Origin: Palsa-504 sp963795795 | GTDB lineage: Bacteria > Actinomycetota > Actinomycetes > Streptosporangiales > Streptosporangiaceae | Reading direction: 5' to 3' | Assembly: GCA_963795795.1 (NCBI GenBank) | Contig: CAWCJS010000006.1 | Location: 1-64,000, forward strand | DNA: 64,000 nucleotides | Shown: positions 25,107 through 34,181 of the stretch, in pieces | How the letters are laid out: the number at the start of each line of letters is the position of its first letter | Position numbering within the stretch: the first letter of the stretch is position 1 | The notes under the pieces: generated by a model | Seen by the model: the letters and a program-made list of their open reading frames with translations, nothing else | What the model was told of the DNA's origin: nothing | The model's database searches: none | Program-made: the position numbers and the translations under genes

Positions 25107-27863
25107 TCAGGCCAGAAGAGCGGCTAGCGCCCGGCGGGAGGTGATGTCGAGCTTGATGTAGCTGTTGCGGAGGTGGTACTCCACTGTCTTGACCGACACG
25201 TACAGCTGGCCGGCCACCTCCCGATTAGTCAGCCCCGTGGCCACCAGCCGGGCCACCGCCAGTTCGGAGCGACTGAGCCCCAGAAGGGCAGCGGGACTCG
25301 CTGTCGCGGCTGTGACCTGCAGGTGGGCGAGCTCCGTCGCGCACGCCTGCACGAAAGGATCGGCGCCCAAGTGGGAGAACGCCTTGTGCGCCTCCTCGAG
25401 ACGGGCGACGGCCAACGGGCCATGCCCGAACCCGCACAGACGGCGGCCGTCGTCGAGATTCAACAGGGCGACCTCGAACGGCATGGGCGCAATCGTCGTG
25501 ATCGAGCGGGCGCGCGAGAAGGCCTGCTTCGCCCCCGTCTCATCACCCATGGCCGCGGCCAGGTTGCCGCGGCATCGGGCCAGGGCGAGCACCGCTGAGC
25601 CCAGCCCGCCGTTGGGGACCACGGAATCGAACTCGTCGAGAGCGCGCTCGGCGTCGCCGAGGCGCCCCAAGCCGACCAGGGCGTCGGCTTCGAAAGCCCG
25701 CCAATTGTGCATACCGGGCAGGCCGCCGACGCTGGGCGGACCGGCCGCCCGCACCGGCTCGGCGGCGTCGATCACGCCCGCCCAGTCGCCTCGGGCGAAG
25801 GCCAACGACGTGCCCGCTATGGCGGCAGCAGCGGTCGTCAGCGCCCGGGGGAAGCGCTCCGCCGCCGCCCGCGCCGCTCGTGCGTGCGCATCGGCGTCGT
25901 CCCACTGCCCGCGCAAGGCGACAACCTGGGCGGCACGGGCGTGCGCCTGAGCGAGATCAACAGGGCGGTCGGTGTCCACGGCCAGGGAGGTCGCCAGCTG
26001 TGCATACGTCACCGCCGCGTCCCAGTCGCCGCGGCGGAAGTGCGCATCGCTCAGATCCGACAAGCACATGCCCGGGTAGCTGGCGGGCAGGCCGTTGCGG
26101 AGCCGGGCGGCAGCAACGCCGAGGTCGGCGATAGCGCCGGCCAGATCGTCGATGTACAGCTTCAGCATGCCCCGCATGATCAGGGCGTCGGTCGCCGCTG
26201 CCTGCACCTCGTTCCGGGATGCCGGAAGCAAGGCCAGCGCCGCCAGCCCGTCGGGGCTCCGGCCAGCGGCGGACAGCGCAAAGGCCTGCGCGACGCGAGC
26301 CCGGGTGTGCAGCGCCGACCCCGGGAGGGTGCCATCGACGGCTCGATCAGCCCACATGAGCGCCTGGTCCGAGCGACCGGAGACGACCATCCAGTTCGCC
26401 AGCGATGTCGCCGCCCGCGTCCCGATCTCCGACTCGGTCCCCGGGTCATGGCGCTCCCATGCCGCCAGCAGGCGGTTCTCGGCGCCGGCCGATCCGGTGT
26501 AGACGCCTAGCAGCCCCGACAGCGCGTCACGGCGGGCGCTGCGGCCACGGCAGGCTGCCAGCGTCCTGGCTGCACCGGCGTTGTCTGCCGCAATGAGCTG
26601 GACTCCAGCGGCGTCGAGCAGCCGTCGCTCCCGCTGCCCGGCATCGGGCGACAGGTAGGCCGAACGCTCGAACGCCCACGCCGCGGCGACCAGCTCGCCA
26701 AGGTCGGCGTCGGCCACGGCGGCCGACTCGAGCTCACCAGCCAGCTGCTCGTCCGGTCCCACAGCAGCCGCCACCCGGTGGGCGAGGCGCTGGCCGCCGG
26801 CAACGACCGCCGCGGCGCGGGCATGCAGCCCCCGGCGGACCGCCGGACTGAGATCGTCATAGATGGCGGCCCGGTACAGCGGGTGGGGAAAACCCAGCTC
26901 GGTTGGTATCTGACCCGCCTCGAGCAGGCCCGAGGCGACGGCTTCGTCGGCCTCCTCGCCGGCGCCGGGCAGCTGGGCGACCGACGCGATCGTCGCCCTG
27001 GACACGTGGTGGCCCAACACCGACGCCGCCGCCAGGAACGCCTGCGCCGCCGTAGACAGCCTGGCCACACGGGCGAGGATCACCGACGACAGCTCCTTCG
27101 GCGCCGGCAACCCCTCGTCCTTCTCGTTCAATGCCGCGACGCCCAACTCGTAGAGCAGCGCCCGACAGTAGAGGGCATGCCCTCCCGTGTGTGCCGCCAG
27201 CCGGACCGCTCCCCGATGTGACAGCTGCCCGAGACCCAGGGCAGCGGCCAGCTCGGTGAGATCGTCAGCCTCCAGACCGCCCAACCGAACCCTCACTACC
27301 CGCGAGTCGCCGCCGACGAACCGAGCCCACCCCGCATCGACCACAGCGGCGCTCCGGGCCGAGACGACGATGAGCACCTTGTCGGCGCGGAGCCGCCGCA
27401 GCGCGAACAGCACCGCTCGCAACGAGGGACGGTCGGCCCACTGCAGATCGTCCAGAACCAGCACCACGACCCGGTCGCCGGCCTGCAAGCGGTCGAAGAG
27501 ATCCAGCAACCGGGCGCCGACAGCCATCGGATCGTCCCCCGGGTCCGTGGCCGCATCGGGATCGAGCTGGTCAACGACCCCATAAGAAAGGAGCGACTCG
27601 TCCTCGTCGCCGCCAGCCTGCAGGACCACCGCGTCCGAAAGCGACCCGAGGAACCGAGAGAGCAGGGTTGACTTGCCTGAGCCGGCCTCGCCCTCCAGAT
27701 AGACGACCTGAGGGCGGCCACTCGCCGCTTCGGAGAACCGCTCGCTGAGGACGGCGAGCTCATCCTGCCGCCCCACGAACCCGGCCGTCGGCGCCACCGC
27801 GCTACCCCGGCTGCGCCGTGGACGGCGGCGCCCCCGGCACGCCGGGGGGAGTGTGCTGCCCAT
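25107..27863 (-). CDS. LAL-type LuxR regulator with AAA ATPase domain
   Basis: 918 residues from ATG 27863; an internal start nearer FVGRQDEL is possible. Walker A is GEAGSGKST and Walker B VVVLVLDDLQWAD. A winged-helix and a long TPR-like helical region follow, ending in a GerE helix-turn-helix (LSRSELAVARLVATGLTNRE, then YVSVKTVEYHLRNSY). These MalT-like proteins switch on target operons when ATP and inducer bind. It sits immediately upstream of the PspC-MmpL-lactonase series on the same strand and is divergent from an MFS gene, so either may be a target. Confidence 0.9.
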   Translation of the reverse strand: MGSTLPPACRGRRRPRRSRGSAVAPTAGFVGRQDELAVLSERFSEAASGRPQVVYLEGEAGSGKSTLLSRFLGSLSDAVVLQAGGDEDESLLSYGVVDQLDPDAATDPGDDPMAVGARLLDLFDRLQAGDRVVVLVLDDLQWADRPSLRAVLFALRRLRADKVLIVVSARSAAVVDAGWARFVGGDSRVVRVRLGGLEADDLTELAAALGLGQLSHRGAVRLAAHTGGHALYCRALLYELGVAALNEKDEGLPAPKELSSVILARVARLSTAAQAFLAAASVLGHHVSRATIASVAQLPGAGEEADEAVASGLLEAGQIPTELGFPHPLYRAAIYDDLSPAVRRGLHARAAAVVAGGQRLAHRVAAAVGPDEQLAGELESAAVADADLGELVAAAWAFERSAYLSPDAGQRERRLLDAAGVQLIAADNAGAARTLAACRGRSARRDALSGLLGVYTGSAGAENRLLAAWERHDPGTESEIGTRAATSLANWMVVSGRSDQALMWADRAVDGTLPGSALHTRARVAQAFALSAAGRSPDGLAALALLPASRNEVQAAATDALIMRGMLKLYIDDLAGAIADLGVAAARLRNGLPASYPGMCLSDLSDAHFRRGDWDAAVTYAQLATSLAVDTDRPVDLAQAHARAAQVVALRGQWDDADAHARAARAAAERFPRALTTAAAAIAGTSLAFARGDWAGVIDAAEPVRAAGPPSVGGLPGMHNWRAFEADALVGLGRLGDAERALDEFDSVVPNGGLGSAVLALARCRGNLAAAMGDETGAKQAFSRARSITTIAPMPFEVALLNLDDGRRLCGFGHGPLAVARLEEAHKAFSHLGADPFVQACATELAHLQVTAATASPAALLGLSRSELAVARLVATGLTNREVAGQLYVSVKTVEYHLRNSYIKLDITSRRALAALLA

Positions 27864-28052
27864 GCCGGAGCATCCCGGACGTGGTCTGCGCCCTGTACTC
27901 GACGCCGCGGGCGGCCCAGCGGCGGTTATGGCGGGGCGGCACCTGACTAGGCTATGCCCGAGTCGGCTGAAGAGCAGCCCTGCGGGCAGACGGCCGGCAT
28001 CATTCACCTATGGCATGGCCACCCGGGCGGCCACGCCGGCAAGGAAACGAAC

Positions 28053-29264
28053 ATGACCTCCGCCCGTGGCGTCGAGGGAAGCTCCTATCGCTGGCCCATG
28101 CTCGCCGTGGTCAGCCTCGGCATCGTCGCCCTCACACTGAACTGGTTCGATGTCGCCACCGCATTCCCCCTCATCGGCGCCGAATTCAAGGTCGGGCTCG
28201 GGTCGCTCAGTCTCCTGATCTCGCTCTACATCGTCGGCTACGGGCTCTCGCACATCCCAGGCGGCGTGCTCGCCACGAAGTTCGGCATGAAGAGGACCCT
28301 CGTGCTCGGACTACTCGTCCAGGGGGCAGCTGGCGTCATGTCCGGGCTCTCGCACAGCTACGTCGAGCTCGCCATCTTCCGGATCGCGAGCGGTGTCGGG
28401 GGGTCGGTGTTCGTCGCCATGACCGCCGCCTCAATGGTCGTCTGGTTCCGCCAGAAGGAGGTCACCTTCGCACTCGGCGTGACCGGCGGAGCCGCCTTCA
28501 GCGCGGGAGCCGCGCTCGCCCTCTACGCCTGGCTGTACGTCCAGCGCTCTGCGGGCTGGCACACCTCGATGGTCCTAGGCGGAGTGTTCGAGCTGCTGGT
28601 CGCCGTGGTCACCGCTGCGGCCTTCCGGCTCCCTGAAGGCGGCCACTCGCTCGGTGGTCTGAAGTTCGACCGCGCCGCACTGCGATCCGCGCTCATGACC
28701 CGGGACCTGTGGATCTACGGCATCGCGCTTCTCGGCGGATACGGTGCCTACTTCACCACATCGCAGTTGTTCAGCCAGTACGTGACGACGGACCGGCACT
28801 TCGCCCCGTCTGCGGGCGGGCTGCTGTCCGCCCTCATCCTCCTGGCCGGCATCCCGGGCAGCGTGCTCGGAGGACACCTGGCCGACCGCAGCACGAACCT
28901 GCGCATGTTCATCGTCGGACCGCTGGTCACCCTCGCCGCTTTGCTGGCCCTCATCCCAGTGGCGCCCAGCATCTTGCTCTGGCCCCTCGGAATCGGAATC
29001 GGCTTCTTCCTCATCTTCGGCTTCTCCGCCTGGCTGGCGGTGCCCTCCAGGGTCAGCAACATCCGCGCCGAGCACATCGGCTCGGCGACCGGTCTGATGC
29101 TCACGCTTGCGGCGATCGGCGGCTTCTTCATCCCGATTATCTTCGGGCACCTCGTGCCCCACACGAGCTACGGCACGGGCTGGGTCTTCCTCGCCGCCGT
29201 GTCTGCCGCCTTCGCGCTTGTCGGCTTGAAGGGAGGCAACCCGGCCACGGCCGGGAGCCCGTAA
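28053..29264 (+). CDS. MFS transporter
   Basis: 403 residues from ATG 28053, preceded by AAGGAAA. Twelve hydrophobic segments are visible; the loop GVLATKFGMKRTLVLG corresponds to the MFS motif A between helices 2 and 3 (GxLadrxGrkr). The anion:cation symporter/nitrate-oxalate carrier branch is possible, but substrate cannot be assigned. It is divergent from the LAL regulator. Confidence 0.88.
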   Translation: MTSARGVEGSSYRWPMLAVVSLGIVALTLNWFDVATAFPLIGAEFKVGLGSLSLLISLYIVGYGLSHIPGGVLATKFGMKRTLVLGLLVQGAAGVMSGLSHSYVELAIFRIASGVGGSVFVAMTAASMVVWFRQKEVTFALGVTGGAAFSAGAALALYAWLYVQRSAGWHTSMVLGGVFELLVAVVTAAAFRLPEGGHSLGGLKFDRAALRSALMTRDLWIYGIALLGGYGAYFTTSQLFSQYVTTDRHFAPSAGGLLSALILLAGIPGSVLGGHLADRSTNLRMFIVGPLVTLAALLALIPVAPSILLWPLGIGIGFFLIFGFSAWLAVPSRVSNIRAEHIGSATGLMLTLAAIGGFFIPIIFGHLVPHTSYGTGWVFLAAVSAAFALVGLKGGNPATAGSP

Positions 29265-29900
29265 TGGCAATCGGCTTGAAGATTGGTTCAGCCTCGCTCA
29301 ACACCACCCTTGGTACCGCCGGGGCAATCCGGCCGATGCCGAGGGTGATGCGTCCGAAGCCGAGAATGCGTGCCTTGCCGGGAAGCTGTTCAGTTACGCA
29401 ACGTGAGCTGACGTCAGATAGGGCATGTCGCTGCCGGTTCCAGGTCAGTCATTGCCGGGCCGCTGCTGCCCAGGCTCGCCAGATTCTCGCCCGCCCGGCG
29501 TGAATCATCGAGGTCAGCGTGGCCGTTACCCTGCGAGACGCCGGAACTGCGATCGAACTCACCCGGCTGCCGTATCGCACCGGTCACATCGAACCGCGCC
29601 GGACTGCTACCAGTACGCAACCGCCCGGCAAACTGCGCCGCTACTTTGGCGAGGCACACTGAGCCTGTAAAGCGGCTGGAACAGAAAGAATGTTACCGCG
29701 CTTCAGCCCTCGGTGTGCTTTCGTGCTCAAGTGGCCAGCGATAGATGCGAGCTTTGGTGCGATAGACGCGCTGTCCGGCGCGGGTTTCACTGCTATCAGG
29801 ATGAAGCCGAGGGTGGGTTCTCTATGTTTTTCCCTGGGGTCGCGGTAATCCAGACTACACCCGCGGCACAGGCCGCCAGTGTTTCAGAGAGAAACGAATA
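29265..29900. other. intergenic, no gene recognised
   Basis: About 640 bases with no conserved reading frame. The last 200 bases are less GC-rich than average and contain CCCTCGG and CCGAGGG about 100 bases apart, which could pair. It probably contains the promoter of the secreted-protein gene. Confidence 0.4.
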
Positions 29901-30698
29901 ATGAACAGGACCATAACCGCGGTCACGGCCGGTGCGGGTATCGCGCTCGCTGGTCTCCTACTCCCGGCACTCGGCGCCAGCGCCAGCACGCAGCACCCCG
30001 CGCACGAGCCAGTCCCCGCGAACGTCACCAGCTCTTCCGCTATCCAGAACGCGCCAACCCGGGGCTACTCTTGGGCCACTGGCTTCGATAGCGGTTCTGC
30101 CGGGCCGAGCTGGATGCAGGAAAACTTCCTTATCGAGAGCCAGCACCTGAAGGACCGTACCGGCTCTAACGAGGATAACCACTCCATAACGGAGACCTAC
30201 GTCCGTGACGCGGCCGGTAACGCCTTCGAATTCGGCGTCAGCTCCGACGCGGGAAACGCGACGACGCGGCCGGCGCTCTTCACGACTGCGTGGACGGCCG
30301 GGAACTTCAACGGCTATGAAGCCGGCTTCGTATCATCAACCTCGGTTAAGCCCGGCTCGTTCCACCCGCCAATAGGCACGAGCCCCGAGTTCGGCTACTC
30401 GATCACCGGCGGTAAGGTCTGGTTTACTTATGGTGGAAAGCGTTTCGGCTACATCCCCGAGTCGTACTGGCCGGGCGGCTTCGGCGCCGTCACCGAGACG
30501 CAGACCTATGGCGAGGTCTACGACAACTCGCCAGGCGGATCTCCTATCCCGACGATGAACGGGCGCGTCAGTAACTACCGGACGAATACCGGCAGCCGCC
30601 TTACCAGATACGGTGTCAGCTCCCCGTACCGGATCGCGAGCGCTAGCGGAACCGGCTTTACGTTCAGCAATTCGCCAGCCGCGGCTTCGACGCGGTGA
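29901..30698 (+). CDS. secreted protein, possibly neprosin-like
   Basis: 265 residues. A signal peptide (GIALAGLLLPALGASAS) is clear. The mature part is rich in Gly, Ser, Thr and Tyr. The segment FGYSITGGKVWFTYGGKRFG, YIPESYWPGGFGAV and QTYGEVYDN resembles the C-terminal neprosin domain (a glutamic-peptidase fold) in pattern (GYIP, GEV), so a beta-sandwich peptidase or wall-binding role is possible. Codons use more A/T in third position than neighbours, hinting at transfer. Its last codons run into the TetR relic, so the natural C-terminus may have been altered. Confidence 0.5.
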   Translation: MNRTITAVTAGAGIALAGLLLPALGASASTQHPAHEPVPANVTSSSAIQNAPTRGYSWATGFDSGSAGPSWMQENFLIESQHLKDRTGSNEDNHSITETYVRDAAGNAFEFGVSSDAGNATTRPALFTTAWTAGNFNGYEAGFVSSTSVKPGSFHPPIGTSPEFGYSITGGKVWFTYGGKRFGYIPESYWPGGFGAVTETQTYGEVYDNSPGGSPIPTMNGRVSNYRTNTGSRLTRYGVSSPYRIASASGTGFTFSNSPAAASTR

Positions 30699-30921
30699 AG
30701 GTGTCGGAGATCGCCAACCGCGTCAACGTCTCGATGAAGAGCTCTACAACCACGGACCAAAGAATCGATGGTGCTCGACGACGCCGACGAGCTCATCGAG
30801 AACCTGGCGGCCGCGCTGCGCGACCGGCAGGCCGGGATGTCGATCACCGATGCCTTCGTCGGGGCGCTCGAGGCCAGCATGTACGGATCCGACCTGCTCG
30901 ACGCCCGGGGGAAGCCCTGAG
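30668..30921 (+). pseudogene. TetR-family regulator relic
   Basis: A frame overlapping the end of the previous gene reads FASRGFDAVKVSEIANRVNV then SMK, the TetR recognition helix-turn-helix. A second frame gives LYNH, and a third continues MVLDDADELIENLAAALRDR, then QAGMSITDAFVGALEASMYG and SDLLDARGKP. These match the expected order of a TetR protein, broken by at least two frame changes and lacking both ends. Confidence 0.6.
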
Positions 30922-30924
30922 CCG

Positions 30925-30999
30925 ACGGAGGGCCTGATGCAGGTGGGGTATGTCAGCTTGCTGAAGGCGATCAGCAATTTCGATCCGGCCGCCGGCCAG
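30925..30999 (+). pseudogene. sigma-B/F-type sigma factor fragment
   Basis: TEGLMQVGYVSLLKAISNFD followed by PAAG is the sigma-70 region 2 signature of stress sigma factors (family pattern DLxQVGYVGLLKAINxFDP). Only about 25 codons remain, directly after the TetR relic. Confidence 0.55.
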
Positions 31000-31085
31000 C
31001 GCCGCCGCTACCCGGTAGCCGGGGCAGAAGCAGGCCCGTCGCGCCCGCGTGCGGATCAAGATCACGGCCACGCCGGTGAGCTGGT

Positions 31086-31160
31086 TCAGTGCCTGCGGCT
31101 GATCAGGACGACAAGCACGACGACCGCGATGAGGACAATTGTTCCGAAGCCGATAAACAT
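31086..31160 (-). CDS. 24-residue hydrophobic membrane peptide
   Basis: ATG 31160 is preceded by GAGAGGAG at a good spacing. The product has one hydrophobic helix (GFGTIVLIAVVVLVVLIS) and ends in Arg-Arg-His, so it would insert with a positively charged end in the cytoplasm. Such tiny proteins are common beside actinobacterial stress genes; it lies upstream of a CsbD-like gene on the same strand, though 210 bases away in the opposite order. Function unknown. Confidence 0.5.
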   Translation of the reverse strand: MFIGFGTIVLIAVVVLVVLISRRH

Positions 31161-31370
31161 GGGGACTCCTCTCGTTTCTACGGGGCTCGAGACGGTGAGC
31201 CGGGGCGGGGAGCCTCGCGGGGCAGGACGACGGCCCCGTGGGGCCCGTGGTGTGATGGGACCTTGGGGTCCCTGCTTAGTCAGGTGTGGTGGTGACGGTC
31301 AGGTCCGGGACGGGCGGCCCGAGTCGTGACCGCGCGGCGGGCGTGAGTGAGGGCTCCCGCGCGGCAGGGG

Positions 31371-31544
31371 TTAGCGCTTGAGGGCGTCCTTGACTTTCGC
31401 CCCGGCCTGTTTGAGATTGCCCTTGGCCTGGCCAGCGCGGCCTTCGGCGCGCAGGCGCCGGCTGCCGGTGAGCCGGCAGGCGGTCTTCTTGCAGGAGCCT
31501 TTGACTGCTTGGGCCTTGTGCGCGATCTTCCTGGAGATACTCAT
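31371..31544 (-). CDS. CsbD-like small stress protein
   Basis: 57 residues from ATG 31544. The repeated pattern KAQAVKGSCKKTACRLTGS then AEGRAGQAKGNLKQAGAKVK is the CsbD signature (KxxxG...Gx2....EGxxxQxxGxxK). CsbD proteins are abundant, probably disordered general-stress proteins. The two Cys residues are unusual. It lies 19 bases after the membrane protein gene on the same strand. Confidence 0.75.
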   Translation of the reverse strand: MSISRKIAHKAQAVKGSCKKTACRLTGSRRLRAEGRAGQAKGNLKQAGAKVKDALKR

Positions 31545-31563
31545 GGGGGCTGCCTTTCGGGAG

Positions 31564-32034
31564 TCATTCCGCGGACGCGTGCACGCCGGCGGGGGTCTGA
31601 GCGGCGGGGACATCGGCGGCCTGGCCGGGATCGCGGCCGGCGCGGGGGCTGCCGTCGCCGCCGCCGAGCGTGCTGGCCGTGAAGTTCCGTTGTTCGTCGA
31701 GGACCGTGTGGGCACGGGCGGTGTCGCGCTGGCTGATCAGGTCGTCGCGGTGCCGACTGACGGCGGCGGTCTCGCGGCGGGACTGCGCCAGCGAGGCCCT
31801 CGCCGCGCGGCCGCGCCGCGAGCTACGGCCGGCTGCCAGCAGGCTCAGCCCGCCCATTGCCAGAGCGCCGACGACGATGCCATACAGGAACAGGGTGCCG
31901 GTGGTGCCGGTCACGTGGTAGCCGAGGACCGTGAAATGGGACACCGCATGGGCATGACCGCCATTGGCCAGGACCCCGGCCACGGCGGCGATCACCGCAG
32001 CGACCAGGATGACCAGCCCGAGAATGACGATCAT
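31564..32034 (-). CDS. two-helix membrane protein with cytoplasmic tail
   Basis: 156 residues: two hydrophobic segments (MIVILGLVILVAAVIAAVAG and TLFLYGIVVGALAMGGLSLL) flank a short loop. Then a basic, coiled-coil-like stretch (SLAQSRRETAAVSRHRDDLI) and a disordered end. It resembles LapA-like or heat-shock-associated membrane proteins of actinobacteria; the function is unknown. It is divergent from the TetR gene and its promoter contains the paired dyads at 32055-32111, so it is the probable TetR target together with the CsbD gene. Confidence 0.6.
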   Translation of the reverse strand: MIVILGLVILVAAVIAAVAGVLANGGHAHAVSHFTVLGYHVTGTTGTLFLYGIVVGALAMGGLSLLAAGRSSRRGRAARASLAQSRRETAAVSRHRDDLISQRDTARAHTVLDEQRNFTASTLGGGDGSPRAGRDPGQAADVPAAQTPAGVHASAE

Positions 32035-32054
32035 GAGATGCTCCGGTCTAAAAC

Positions 32055-32111
32055 ACTGTAGACCTACAGTAAAACACCAAAATACTCTTATGTCTACATC
32101 GTAGACCTACA
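32055..32111. promoter_or_regulatory. paired TetR operators
   Basis: ACTGTAG-AC-CTACAGT is a perfect dyad at 32055-32070. GTCTAC-ATC-GTAGAC is a second at 32092-32106. The string GTAGACCTACA occurs in both (32058-32068 and 32101-32111), 43 bases apart. They lie between the divergent membrane-protein and TetR genes in an AT-rich gap, the usual place for a TetR autoregulatory operator. Confidence 0.7.
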
Positions 32112-32168
32112 TCGATGGAGTATGGTGGCGGTCTGCATCCGCTCACCAGGAGGGGACGGTGCCCCGTC

Positions 32169-32891
32169 ATGACCACCCCGGCCGCCCGCGCCGCCGACGG
32201 CGGCAAGATCACCCGCGATGCCGTGCTCGCCGCCGCGCTCGAGATCATCGACCGCGACGGCGCCGACGCGCTGTCCATGCGCCGCCTGGCCCGCGCCCTG
32301 GACCGGGACCCGATGATCCTCTACCGGCACGCGCCGAACAAGGCCGCCCTGCTCGACGGCGTCGCCGAGACCGTCCTGGCCCAGCTCCACGTCGACTCCG
32401 CCGACCCCGACTGGGCCGGCCAGCTGCGGGAGGTCGCCCGCCGCTACCGCGCGCTGGCGCTGGCCCACCCGCGCGTCGTGCCGCTGATCGTCACGCGGCC
32501 GCTGGCCACCCCGCTCGGGCTGCGCCCGGCCGGGACCCTGCGCCCCCTGGAGGACATCCTGGCCCTGCTCACCCAGGCCGGGTTCAGCAGGCCCGACGCC
32601 CTGCACATCTACCGCGCCCTGTTCGGGTTCCTGCACGGCCACATCCTGGACGAGCTCCAGGAACTCACCGTCAGCCCCGACGAGACCGACGCCCTGCTCC
32701 GGCTCGGCCTGCACCGGCTCCCGATCGGCGACTTCCCCCTGCTCCGCAGCCTGGCCCCCGTCCTGGCCGCCTACGACGGTGCCGCCGAACTCGAACGCGG
32801 CCTAGACATCCTGCTCACCGGGCTGACCACCACCCTGACCTCCCCTGGCCAAACCCGTCCGCCCGCACCAGCACAGCAACCCGCCAGCTGA
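32169..32891 (+). CDS. TetR-family regulator
   Basis: 240 residues from ATG 32169 with AGGAGGGG 12 bases upstream. The N-terminal helix-turn-helix is KITRDAVLAAALEIIDRDGA ... LSMRRLARALDRDPMILYRH; the C-terminal part (FLHGHILDELQELTVSPDET region) resembles the TetR class C ligand domain. It probably represses the divergent membrane-protein/CsbD unit and itself through the dyads at 32055-32111. Inducer unknown. The Pro-rich tail is not conserved. Confidence 0.85.
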   Translation: MTTPAARAADGGKITRDAVLAAALEIIDRDGADALSMRRLARALDRDPMILYRHAPNKAALLDGVAETVLAQLHVDSADPDWAGQLREVARRYRALALAHPRVVPLIVTRPLATPLGLRPAGTLRPLEDILALLTQAGFSRPDALHIYRALFGFLHGHILDELQELTVSPDETDALLRLGLHRLPIGDFPLLRSLAPVLAAYDGAAELERGLDILLTGLTTTLTSPGQTRPPAPAQQPAS

Positions 32892-33100
32892 CCCGCAACG
32901 CCCAATTGGGCAGAGCCGTACATAGTCGATCCGGCTCCCGAAGGTAGTCCCACTCGTGTCACGCTACGTAGGCTGCCGTCGTCTGCAGCGCCGCGCACAT
33001 CGCAGCCCGACCCCGACGGTTTACGTCATCACGGTGCAGGCGGGCGTCGGCGGCCAGCTTGCGGGCCCGGATCTCGATATTCCACTGGCCGACGACGGCG

Positions 33101-33174
33101 GGGTACTCCGATCCACACCGGCCATCGGGGCGCCTTCCTGCTTCGGCAGCAAGGCGGGGTCCTGGCCCAGCGGC
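33101..33174 (+). repeat. 75-nt interspersed repeat, copy 1
   Basis: This intergenic segment is about 87% identical (one gap) to 59415-59489 in the same orientation. Its centre, GCCTTCC-TGCTTCGGCA-GCAAGGC, can fold into a stem with a TTCG-type loop; the second copy changes bases in the loop region but keeps the stem. The rest of 32892-33215 shows no gene. Confidence 0.6.
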
Positions 33175-33215
33175 ACTGTTGGGTTGACTTGAAGGTTTGA
33201 CTTGACAGTTCTGAC

Positions 33216-34178
33216 TTATGCGTCGCGCTTGCGGAACAGGTAGGCGCCTGCGGCGAGCAGGGCCGCAGCCCAGAGCACTGTCACGCCGAGCTGCGGCCAG
33301 GCCGACCACAGGTGCGGGTTAGCGTTGTTGCCGATGGTCACCGAGACCGCCTGGTTCGCGGCGTCCGGCAGGAACCGCATGATGTCCCAGCGCCACTCGC
33401 TCGGCAGCGCCTGCTCGAGGACCGGGATGATGAACAGCGCGGCGATCGCGATCGCGATCGCGCCGGCGGTGTGCCGCACGATCGCGCCTATGCCGAACGC
33501 GATGATCGCGACCAGCGTGACGAACAGCGCGCAGCCGACGATCGCGAGGAGCACGGTGGTCGGGGAGATCACGTCGGTGCCGGAGAACATCACCTTGCAT
33601 CCGGGTGGCAACCCGCCGCCACCACCACCCCCGCCCTGCCGCGGGCAGGTCACATTCGCGTTCTGCGGGATCGTGACGGAGTGGAACAGCGAGGCGCTGA
33701 CGCCGCTGGACGACAGCAGCGCCTGGCCGACGAAGAACGCGATGAACGACGTGACAAGGGAGACGATGAGCGTCAGCGACGTGAGCACGATCGCCTTCGC
33801 GAGATAGACCCTGCCGCGCCGGGGCTGCGCGGTCAGGGAGGTGCGTATCATCCCGGTGGAGTATTCGGAGGTGATCGCCAGCGCGGCGATCACCGCGATG
33901 ATCAGCTGGCCGATCTCGAAGAACGCGACCAGCGAGGTCTGGGTGGCGTCGAACCCGGCCTTATTGGCCGGGTTGTGGCCGAAGTTGGCCGCGCTGCCTC
34001 CCGTGATCGCCGCGCCGATGCCGATCGAGACGACCAGCAGCGCCGCCAGGGTCCAATAGGTGGACCGGACCGAGCGGATCTTGGTGAACTCCGAGGCGAT
34101 CGCGCCCCGCAGCCCGGCCCGCCCGGTGGCCGGCGGAAGTGAGGGGAGCAGCGCGGTCGGCGTTGTCGTGGTGGCCAT
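33216..34178 (-). CDS. ABC-2-type transporter permease
   Basis: 320 residues with six predicted helices and the typical opening ASEFTKIRSVRSTYWTLAAL of ABC-2 exporters. A run of eight Gly (CPRQGGGGGGGGLPPGC) lies in the long extracytoplasmic loop and is flanked by Cys, an unusual insertion. It starts three bases after the ATPase stop on the same strand, so the two form one exporter. Substrate unknown; antibiotic or lipid export is the usual guess for this class. Confidence 0.9.
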   Translation of the reverse strand: MATTTTPTALLPSLPPATGRAGLRGAIASEFTKIRSVRSTYWTLAALLVVSIGIGAAITGGSAANFGHNPANKAGFDATQTSLVAFFEIGQLIIAVIAALAITSEYSTGMIRTSLTAQPRRGRVYLAKAIVLTSLTLIVSLVTSFIAFFVGQALLSSSGVSASLFHSVTIPQNANVTCPRQGGGGGGGGLPPGCKVMFSGTDVISPTTVLLAIVGCALFVTLVAIIAFGIGAIVRHTAGAIAIAIAALFIIPVLEQALPSEWRWDIMRFLPDAANQAVSVTIGNNANPHLWSAWPQLGVTVLWAAALLAAGAYLFRKRDA

Positions 34179-34181
34179 CGC

